Below are positions 15,215-21,261 of a DNA stretch of 56,258 nt, one piece after another (position 1 is the first letter of the stretch; each line of letters opens with the position of its first letter). The stretch lies in NCBI RefSeq assembly GCF_029978005.1, contig NZ_JARKOZ010000004.1, positions 1-56,258 on the forward strand, given 5' to 3'. The stretch comes from Solidesulfovibrio sp. (GTDB lineage: Bacteria > Desulfobacterota > Desulfovibrionia > Desulfovibrionales > Desulfovibrionaceae). The notes beneath the pieces are model-generated. The model saw only the letters and a list, made by a program, of their open reading frames with translations, searched no databases and was not told the origin of the DNA. The position numbers were made by a program, and so were the translations under genes.

Positions 15215-16522
15215 TCATTTTTTCCTCAGTACAATCAATGCTTCATCAAGCTTCTCCTGCCCCCCTTGCTGGGCAGACGCTCTCATAGATCTAAATGATT
15301 CAATATTGACAACCGCATACCCCATCGTCGGCGCTAGTTCCGCAAGAATAGTCGCTGTTGGAATGAGAATGCCGGCATATTGACTGTCGCCAACGACGGC
15401 CCATACTTCCCCTTCTGATGCCAACTGCGCGTGAAGTCCTTCGAAGATCAGTTTTATGTCGTAAAAATAACCTCCGACCATCTCAGGGATCCATGGGTTC
15501 CAAAGATCACCACGAACACTAGTCAACCGCTTGAGCGCCATCGTTAATTGATTGGATTCCGCAGGGGCAGATGGAAACTCTCGTCTCACCTGTACATGGG
15601 AACAAAGTGTTGATTCTCGCAGCGCGCGATTTCCATGCGCACTACTCAAATAGCCAAGAACCCATAGCTCTACATTATAGACATCAGTATAATCGAACGA
15701 ATTGGGATACGGTGGCGAAAAAATTGCCCCATCGATCTCCCCAATCGCAGCAACAGCCTGCCTACTGTCACCCCTAATTAATGTATAATTTTTTTCCTTC
15801 CGAAAACGATGTGCATGAACCTCAACAATAGCTTTTTGTGAACGTTCACAAAAAATTTTATCAAACTCTTCCACTGAAATAAATCGCGTACTCCATCCTT
15901 GGCGATAACGACGTCCCTTGCCATTAACAACAACATTGCTAATATGAATCAACATCCCTCCCAATTGCATACGAAAAAAGCGGCGATGAACAGGGTTCGA
16001 CAATCCATCAATTGCATCGAGGCAAGCCGCTATTCTATTTGCAATTGGTCTGTCAAAAATCCATCTATCCTTATTTTCAGACTCGATAAATGTCGAGGGC
16101 AGACCGGCCAATCGTTTACATGACGCCTTGGCAGAATGCATGAAACGTACTATTCTTCCAAGACTACGCGCTAAATTATCACTATCATATACACAAAGTT
16201 TTGCTTCGATTAGATCGGCTAGATATGGATTAACTTCAATAGTCACGGGCTCAATACCCAGAAATTGGCAAGTCAAGGCTGTCGTGCCTGATCCCCCAAA
16301 AGGATCGACACAGCGCAAGAGATCGCGCTTAGAGCCCACCACAGCCTTTGCGACCAGTTCTGGTGTATACGCTTCCTTGAAGTGGTGCCATGTTTGAAAC
16401 GGTAGTTTTTCAGAACCAACGTTTGAACCTAGTGTCGAAACCGCCCTCTTTTGTGTCCACGATTCGAACGATATATGCAGGGAGCTAATATCTTTATTCG
16501 AATATATTTGACGAGTTGACAT
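15215..16522 (-). CDS. Site-specific DNA methyltransferase (SPPY type)
   Basis: A 435-aa SAM-dependent DNA methyltransferase. Motif I is DPFGGSGTT (73-81) and the catalytic motif IV is SPPY (269-272), continuing PNSFDYTDVYNVELW; SPPY is typical of N4-cytosine and some N6-adenine enzymes. About 190 residues separate the motifs and may hold target recognition. VGDSQYAGILIPT near the end is the family's C-terminal block. It is convergent with the ATPase-middle-nuclease operon, not co-transcribed. The start at 16522 has only a weak ribosome site. A TATAAT lies about 24 bases upstream. Recognition sequence cannot be read from the protein. Confidence 0.88.
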   Translation of the reverse strand: MSTRQIYSNKDISSLHISFESWTQKRAVSTLGSNVGSEKLPFQTWHHFKEAYTPELVAKAVVGSKRDLLRCVDPFGGSGTTALTCQFLGIEPVTIEVNPYLADLIEAKLCVYDSDNLARSLGRIVRFMHSAKASCKRLAGLPSTFIESENKDRWIFDRPIANRIAACLDAIDGLSNPVHRRFFRMQLGGMLIHISNVVVNGKGRRYRQGWSTRFISVEEFDKIFCERSQKAIVEVHAHRFRKEKNYTLIRGDSRQAVAAIGEIDGAIFSPPYPNSFDYTDVYNVELWVLGYLSSAHGNRALRESTLCSHVQVRREFPSAPAESNQLTMALKRLTSVRGDLWNPWIPEMVGGYFYDIKLIFEGLHAQLASEGEVWAVVGDSQYAGILIPTATILAELAPTMGYAVVNIESFRSMRASAQQGGQEKLDEALIVLRKK

Positions 16523-16545
16523 TTCTAAAAACCACCACCTAGAGT

Positions 16546-16551
16546 ATTATA
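16546..16551 (-). promoter_or_regulatory. Probable -10 of methyltransferase promoter
   Basis: TATAAT on the minus strand, 24 bases upstream of the methyltransferase ATG, in AT-rich DNA. The -35 region (TATTTA) is a weak match. The predicted leader is short, under 20 bases. The remaining stretch 16552-16762 is AT-rich with no gene I can support. Confidence 0.4.
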
Positions 16552-16762
16552 GCCAAGCAAACTATATATAAATATTTTACAATCCACAAGACAATATATT
16601 AATTTCACCACCATAGCTTTCCACCATTCGGCCACAACTCGCCGACAATAGAACTTAAAATATCAATCTCAATTAATGTTAAAAAAACATTGACCGCACA
16701 TCATCTGCGCAACACCTCTATAAGTATCTGATATAAACACAAAATCATCCCTGACGTGCAGC

Positions 16763-16948
16763 TTAAGAGCCTCCTCGCTGACTCACCAAACAGAGAAACA
16801 CCCAGCTCAATACCATAGCGATGATGCAGGCAACGCGATGCGCCACGTTATCCACAACTTCATAACATTGATCCATCCACTCATGAATCTCTGTAAATGG
16901 ATTTCCCAACTCCCTCAAGCTATGACGCTCATGCTTAGTGATAAGCAT
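16763..16948 (-). pseudogene. Truncated paralogue of the DUF6915-like gene
   Basis: A 61-aa reading frame starting MLITKHERHSLRELG. Its first 40 residues align with the N-terminus of the protein at 18752-19255: HE....RELG.PFT..H...DQ.......AHR is shared. The similarity then ends and the frame closes after a hydrophobic tail (ACIIAMVLSWVFLCL). It keeps a good ribosome site (AGGAGA), so it may still be translated. It looks like the remnant of a duplicated or exchanged accessory gene beside the integrase. Confidence 0.6.
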
Positions 16949-17011
16949 ATCGCTCTCCTAGCAATACCTTTCCAACAATCGCAGCCCATGCCCCCAGGTT
17001 ATTGGCAGCCT

Positions 17012-18037
17012 TCAGCCGACGATGATGCGATCATTTCTCGTTACCCCCCGCTTCATCCCCGCCAGCCTATCTGCCAGTCGCGCCGTCCGTAAATGCGTGT
17101 ACCGCGCCAGCATCTGCAACGTCTTATGCCCGGTAATAGCCTTTATCTCCATGACGTCCAAATCCGTGAGCTCAAAAAAACGGCTGGTAGCCTCGTGCCG
17201 TAGGTCATGAAACCGCAAGTTTTCGAGCTTTGCCCGCTTACACGCATATCTCATTGACGCCGTAATCTGGTCCGCCGTCAGGCCAAACACAGGTCCCTGA
17301 TCAAAGTTCCGTGGCAGTTCACGCAGGACAGCCAACGCTCCTTCCGCAAGGGGGACTGTCCGGGCCTCGTTGTTCTTGGTTTCAGGTATGAGGACGTATC
17401 GGCCTAGAAGATTGACATTTTTCCTGTGTAGGCTGGCGATTTCCTCCCGGCGCATGGCGGTTTCCAGGGCAAAAAGGATGACCGGCCTGAACCTGGGCGC
17501 AGCCGCAGCCAGCAACCGTTCTTCCTCCCCTTCTTCAAGGCGTCGGTCGCGGCCTTTGGCGGGCCTGGGCTTGGCGGCCAGCTCCACGGGGTTTTGCAGG
17601 CTTTCCATGCCCCAATCCGAGCGGGCGTAGTTGAAGAGCTTGGAGAGCAGGGCGAAATCCAGACGGATAGTGTTGCCGCTCACCCCTTCGGCTTCGCGTT
17701 CCCGCCGAAAGTCGGCAATATCACGGGCGCGGATGGTGGCCATGATCCGATGGGCGAGGGTCCGCTTTTGGAGGAACCTGGCCCGGTCGGTTTCCCGCTT
17801 GGCATGCTTGAGGCGCGGGATATACTCCTCGATGTAGCGCTCAAGGCACTCGCTAAGCGTATATTGCTCGGCCTCCTTGGCGGACACGAAGAGGCTCTTG
17901 TTCATGGTCGTTTCGATGTCCTTGGTCCAGGCCTCGGCTTCCACTTTGGTGTCAAAGGTCTTGCACGTCGTTGGATAGCCCCGCTTGCGAATACGGGCTT
18001 CCCACTGCGATGGACCGCGCTTGCGTATGGTTGCCAT
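17012..18037 (-). CDS. int: Tyrosine recombinase (integrase of the element)
   Basis: A 341-aa phage-type integrase with all catalytic residues: Arg196 (AMRREEI), Lys221 (PETKNN), His277 and Arg280 (HDLRHE), His304 (GHKT) and Tyr313 (ARYTHL). The N-terminus (ATIRKRGPSQWEARIRKRG) is an arm-binding three-strand domain, followed by a SAM-like core-binding domain (about 60-155). The ATG at 18037 has AAGGAGG at ideal spacing; the longer frame upstream is a shadow of the HAD gene. It lies 1.7 kb from the tRNA it targets and should catalyse insertion and excision across the anticodon-arm repeat. Confidence 0.95.
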   Translation of the reverse strand: MATIRKRGPSQWEARIRKRGYPTTCKTFDTKVEAEAWTKDIETTMNKSLFVSAKEAEQYTLSECLERYIEEYIPRLKHAKRETDRARFLQKRTLAHRIMATIRARDIADFRREREAEGVSGNTIRLDFALLSKLFNYARSDWGMESLQNPVELAAKPRPAKGRDRRLEEGEEERLLAAAAPRFRPVILFALETAMRREEIASLHRKNVNLLGRYVLIPETKNNEARTVPLAEGALAVLRELPRNFDQGPVFGLTADQITASMRYACKRAKLENLRFHDLRHEATSRFFELTDLDVMEIKAITGHKTLQMLARYTHLRTARLADRLAGMKRGVTRNDRIIVG

Positions 18038-18062
18038 GCTGCCTCCTTGGAAAAGTCGAATC

Positions 18063-18686
18063 TCAACCGATCCCCAGGTAGCCAAGAATGCCCTGAAGGG
18101 TATGGACAACATGCCCATTTTCGCCCTCAAGCGAGTCGGCCTTTCGATTGAGCCATAAAGCGGGAAGCCCAAGATCGCGGGGAGCCTGATAGTCGTTTTG
18201 CAGCGAATCGCCGACCATGAGGAGTTCGCCGGGGGCACAGCCAAGCCTCTCCCAGGCATAGCGGTAGATCGGCGCCTCGGGCTTGCGCGCGCCAACTGCA
18301 TAGGAAAAAGCGCAAACATCCAGCTCAAAGGGCAGGAGCTCAAGGCATGGCGCGCCGTAGGGCTGGGCGAGGTTGGAGACCACCGCGATCTTGACGCCTT
18401 GCCTACGGAGCGTCTGGAGCGTTTGCGGCACCTCGGGAAAAAGACGCATGGAGTCCGTTTCCTCGGCCACATGCGCTTCAAGGAGAGCGGCTTCCTCCCG
18501 GGACAACCCGGCTTCCCTGGCGAGCTCCGCCAAGGAAGCATCCCGCGTCATGATGGCTTGGTAGCAATCGGCCGCTCCGCTCCCCCACCGCTTCATGATC
18601 GAACGGTAAGGGAGCCGGGGGGATTCGATGCGGCACAAGGTGCCGAAAGCGTCGAAGAGCACGCCCTTGATTTGTCGTGGCTCCAT
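18063..18686 (-). CDS. HAD-superfamily hydrolase
   Basis: A 207-aa haloacid dehalogenase-like hydrolase. Motif I is FDAFGTL with nucleophile Asp12; the usual second Asp two residues on is Phe, as in several HAD-IA members. Motif II is VVSNLA, motif III the Lys of ARKPEAPIY, and motif IV GDSLQND. A helical cap lies between residues 20 and 90. The ATG at 18686 is selected by an AGGAGA 6 bases upstream. It is 25 bases upstream of int on the same strand, so the two are probably co-transcribed. The substrate is unknown; a house-cleaning phosphatase or an accessory to a neighbour are both possible. Confidence 0.85.
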   Translation of the reverse strand: MEPRQIKGVLFDAFGTLCRIESPRLPYRSIMKRWGSGAADCYQAIMTRDASLAELAREAGLSREEAALLEAHVAEETDSMRLFPEVPQTLQTLRRQGVKIAVVSNLAQPYGAPCLELLPFELDVCAFSYAVGARKPEAPIYRYAWERLGCAPGELLMVGDSLQNDYQAPRDLGLPALWLNRKADSLEGENGHVVHTLQGILGYLGIG

Positions 18687-18751
18687 ACACGTCTCCTGGG
18701 TTTCAGCCATCAGCGGAGGGACCAGCCGGGCGAAGCTCCTCAAGTTTTCCG

Positions 18752-19255
18752 TTAGGGCGATTGGAGATTTCGCAACAGCATGGCAAAGCGTTCCGTCTTG
18801 GGCATGGCACACCAAGGGCACTGTCCTACGCCATCCAGTGTCGGCCCTTTAAAGCCGCAGGAACATTTGAACATGGGAGCATGCCAATCGGTCACCCAGG
18901 TGCGGCTGAAGTCCGGCGCATATCCCAGCAAGGCCAGCATGTCGGCCTCCATGGAGCTCTCCTGGCCGGATTTAGGGAGGAAGACCTCCTGCGCCAGGAA
19001 CCACTCCGGGCCGGTAGGTAGCAGCCCCCAGAGATCATCACGGATATGGAGCCGGGCCGCCTCCTTAGCGTCAGGACCAAATTCCAGGCCCACAACCTCC
19101 ACTCCCAGACGGTGATGCAGAATCATTCGATGCGCCATGCTCATGCAATATTTCGAGGCGAATTGATCGAGAAAATGATGTACCTTGGTGAACGGCTTAC
19201 CAAGTTCCCGCTTGCAACGCTTTTCGTGTTCGGCAATGCGCATAATAAATTCCAT
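18752..19255 (-). CDS. DUF6915-like protein with C-terminal zinc ribbon
   Basis: A 167-aa protein. The N-terminal two thirds (GKPFTKVHHFLDQFA... MAHRMILHHRLGVEVVGLEFG... AARLHIRDDLWG) resemble DUF6915, a small His-rich family of unknown activity seen on mobile elements. The C-terminus holds a zinc ribbon (CSCG...CPWC). It precedes the HAD gene on the same strand. The ATG at 19255 is preferred over the TTG just before it; the ATG at 19243 is possible, and none has a strong ribosome site. A truncated paralogue sits at 16763-16948. The family assignment is from memory of its pattern. Confidence 0.6.
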   Translation of the reverse strand: MEFIMRIAEHEKRCKRELGKPFTKVHHFLDQFASKYCMSMAHRMILHHRLGVEVVGLEFGPDAKEAARLHIRDDLWGLLPTGPEWFLAQEVFLPKSGQESSMEADMLALLGYAPDFSRTWVTDWHAPMFKCSCGFKGPTLDGVGQCPWCAMPKTERFAMLLRNLQSP

Positions 19256-19296
19256 CAATCGGTAATTAGACTATTGTCAATAAAAACAAAGAAAGG

Positions 19297-19641
19297 TTAT
19301 TTGGCTTTAGGGAAAAGATCTTCACGCATTGCCTGGACAAGTGCATTCACACTATCACGAGGAGAATCTGGAGGAGTATTAGAAACTATATTTAACAATT
19401 CTACAACATTATCACTTCCACATAATTTAATACGTTCAATTGCCGACGTCCTTGCCCAAATCGCTTCTGTTTCCGGCATTATTTGAGAGCGCGCCGCAAT
19501 ATCAAGGTAACTTACATAAGCATCTCTCTTTTCGTCAAAAGCACGCTTTGAAAGGATTTTTTTATTGTCAAAGTACTCTTTCAAAAACAGCGTGAGCACG
19601 CTTCCGATCCCTAGTCCGCCTACCAAACTGGCTATGTCCAT
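19297..19641 (-). CDS. Small membrane protein of unknown function
   Basis: A 114-aa protein beginning MDIASLVGGLGIGSVLTLFL, one N-terminal transmembrane segment, followed by a basic stretch (NKKILSKRAFDEKRDAYVSYL) and a helical cytoplasmic part. No catalytic motif is visible. The ATG at 19641 has GAGGAG 8 bases upstream; the longer frame would read back into the tRNA and is rejected. It is the first gene inside the right element end. Proteins of this shape occur near integrases, but I cannot name a function. Confidence 0.6.
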   Translation of the reverse strand: MDIASLVGGLGIGSVLTLFLKEYFDNKKILSKRAFDEKRDAYVSYLDIAARSQIMPETEAIWARTSAIERIKLCGSDNVVELLNIVSNTPPDSPRDSVNALVQAMREDLFPKAK

Positions 19642-19664
19642 GGGGTTGCTCCTCGTCAGACTTT

Positions 19665-19709
19665 TTGCTCCACTTTTTTCTGGAGCGAGTGGAGCAAAAT
19701 TGGAGCAAA
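19665..19709. promoter_or_regulatory. Right integrase arm-type binding sites
   Basis: TTGCTCCAC at 19665-19673 (inverted), GTGGAGCAA at 19689-19697 and TTGGAGCAA at 19700-19708. The block 19686-19709 is a 24-bp exact copy of 5971-5994. It lies about 100 bases inside the right att core, mirroring the left cluster. Confidence 0.6.
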
Positions 19710-19726
19710 AAATCAATATAACGAAA

Positions 19727-19757
19727 AATGGGTTACTGACCGAGTCAGTAACCCATT
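19727..19757 (-). terminator. Terminator of tRNA-Leu supplied by the element
   Basis: A 13-bp perfect stem (AATGGGTTACTGA / TCAGTAACCCATT) with a 5-base loop, followed on the minus strand by TTTTCG. It lies 8 bases beyond the tRNA CCA. It replaces the original terminator, which is now about 14 kb away. Confidence 0.8.
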
Positions 19758-19765
19758 GAAATTTT

Positions 19766-19852
19766 TGGTGCCCGAGGCCGGAATCGAACCGGCACGTCCC
19801 GAAGGACAAGGGATTTTAAGTCCCTGGCGTCTACCAATTCCACCACTCGGGC
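19766..19852 (-). tRNA. tRNA-Leu (anticodon UAA), 3' half restored by the element
   Basis: An 87-base cloverleaf with encoded CCA. Acceptor GCCCGAG pairs with CTCGGGC. The anticodon loop CTTAAAA reads UUA codons (anticodon UAA). The long class II variable arm (TGTCC-TTC-GGGAC) and GGTTCGATTCC T arm are present. The 3' half from the anticodon arm on is element-derived, because the host's own 3' half is at 5809-5867. Confidence 0.95.
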
Positions 19853-19935
19853 ACGCAGCGCCTCTATTGCCCCAACGGCCCCCGGCGCGTCAATCCGCGT
19901 AGCCTTCCGGGGGCGTTTCTGCTAGAAGCCCGCCC

Positions 19936-21261
19936 ATGCCGCATCCCCGCAAACGCCTCGTCGTCCTCGGCCTCGACGGACTGCCGCTGCCCCTGGCGCG
20001 CGCCCTGGCCGCCACAGGCCGGCTCCCCAACCTCGAACGCCTGCTGACGCAAAACGCCTGCGGCATCGAGGCCGAGCTGCCCGAACTCTCGCCCGTCAAC
20101 TGGACCTCGGTCGTCACCGCGACCAACCCCGGCCGGCACGGCGTCTTCGGCTTCGTGGGCATCGATCCGGCCACCTACACCCTCGGCCCCATCGACGCCT
20201 CGGCCATCCGCGTGCCCACCCTCATGGACCGCCTGACCAAGGCCGGCCTTGTCGCCAAGATCGTCAACCTGCCCTGCGCCGCGCCCGTCAAGCCCCTGTC
20301 CGGGGCCATCGTGGCCGGATTTCCCGAGACCGACCTCGACCGGGCCGCGTCTCCGCCGCAGTTCGCCCAAAACCTGCGCCTGGCCGGCTACCGCATCGAA
20401 GCCGACACCAGCCGGGGCGCGGCGGATTTCGACGCCCTGGCCAGGGGCCTGCGCCAGACCCTGGCCTCGCGCCGGGCCGCCATGGAAATGCTCTGGGCCG
20501 GCGGCGACTTTGACCTGTTTATGCTGGTTTTGACCGAAACCGACCGGCTCTTCCACTTCTTCTTCCCGGCCGTGGCCCGGCCCGAGCACGCCCTGCACGG
20601 CGCGGCCCTGGACCTGCTCGCCGACTGGGACCGCCTCATCGGCGTGGTCCTCGACCGCTACGACGGCCTGGACGGGCCCAAGCGCCTCATCGCCCTGGCC
20701 GACCACGGCTTCGTGGAGCTCGAAACCGAAGTGGACATAAACGCCTGGCTGGCCCAAAAGGGCCTGCTCCTGACGCAGCCGGGGGCGCGAAACGAATGGG
20801 ACGCCCGCATCGCCCCCCACCAGACCGCCGCCTTCGGCCTGGACCCCGGGCGCATCTACATCAACGTCAAGGAGCGATTCGCCCGAGGCGTCTTCCACGA
20901 GCACGTGGCCGAAAAGCTCGCCCTGGAGCTGCGCGAGGAGCTTCTCGGGCTGACCTACGAAGGCGAGCCGGTCATGGAGGCGGTGCACCTGGCCGGGGAA
21001 ATCTACGACGGCCCGCAACTGCGGCGCGCGCCGCACCTCGTGTGCGTCGGCCGGCCCGGCATGAGCCTCACGGCCAAGTTCAACCGCGAGGCCATCTTCG
21101 GCCGCCACGGCCGCGCCGGCTGCCACAGCCCCCACGACGCCCTCTACTGCGACACCGACGCCGCCCGCCCCGCCACCACCACCGGGGCCGGGCGCGAGAT
21201 CGCGGCCTATTTCGACCTTCCCGAACAAAACGAGCCGGCATGGATTTCGAGCGCGACCTGA
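19936..21261 (+). CDS. Alkaline phosphatase/phosphodiesterase family protein
   Basis: A 441-aa member of the type I phosphodiesterase/nucleotide pyrophosphatase family. Metal ligands are visible as LDGLP (Asp at about 16), LTETDRLFH (about 200) and ADHGF (about 255). The nucleophile is the Thr of SPVNWTSV (about 57) next to GRHGVFGF. There is no signal peptide, so it is cytoplasmic, unlike secreted alkaline phosphatases. The C-terminal part reads GRHGRAGCHSPHDALY with further His/Asp residues. The 3' end overlaps the helicase gene by 22 bases. The substrate is unknown; nucleotide-sugar or phospholipid head-group hydrolysis is possible. Confidence 0.85.
   Translation: MPHPRKRLVVLGLDGLPLPLARALAATGRLPNLERLLTQNACGIEAELPELSPVNWTSVVTATNPGRHGVFGFVGIDPATYTLGPIDASAIRVPTLMDRLTKAGLVAKIVNLPCAAPVKPLSGAIVAGFPETDLDRAASPPQFAQNLRLAGYRIEADTSRGAADFDALARGLRQTLASRRAAMEMLWAGGDFDLFMLVLTETDRLFHFFFPAVARPEHALHGAALDLLADWDRLIGVVLDRYDGLDGPKRLIALADHGFVELETEVDINAWLAQKGLLLTQPGARNEWDARIAPHQTAAFGLDPGRIYINVKERFARGVFHEHVAEKLALELREELLGLTYEGEPVMEAVHLAGEIYDGPQLRRAPHLVCVGRPGMSLTAKFNREAIFGRHGRAGCHSPHDALYCDTDAARPATTTGAGREIAAYFDLPEQNEPAWISSAT

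Larger units (their letters stand above)
5852..19822. mobile_element. Integrative mobilizable element in tRNA-Leu(UAA)
   Basis: A 13.96-kb island bounded by the 16-bp anticodon-arm repeat and extended 31-bp tRNA repeats. It carries a tyrosine integrase near the tRNA end, an AlpA-like regulator, a DUF3987 protein, a ColE1-type mob set, an mqsRA addiction module and a restriction/defence-like cargo. It has no type IV secretion or coupling-protein genes, so it should need a helper conjugative element. Base composition departs from the host: the mob region is moderately GC-rich, the cargo at 11.2-16.5 kb is clearly AT-richer. A 24-bp direct repeat lies about 100 bases inside each end. Confidence 0.88.

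Noticed and set aside
11435-16522. Type I restriction, BREX, DISARM or Dnd system
   Set aside because: No HsdS, HsdR helicase, PglZ, DrmA/B or DndA-E-like gene is present; only the methyltransferase is shared in type.
5852-19822. Self-transmissible conjugative element
   Set aside because: No VirB/VirD4-like, coupling or pilus genes lie inside; only mobilization genes do, so it is classed as an IME.
20796-21239. N-terminal extension of the helicase frame
   Set aside because: It is Arg/Pro-rich shadow of the phosphodiesterase gene; the helicase Q motif begins only after the ATG at 21240.
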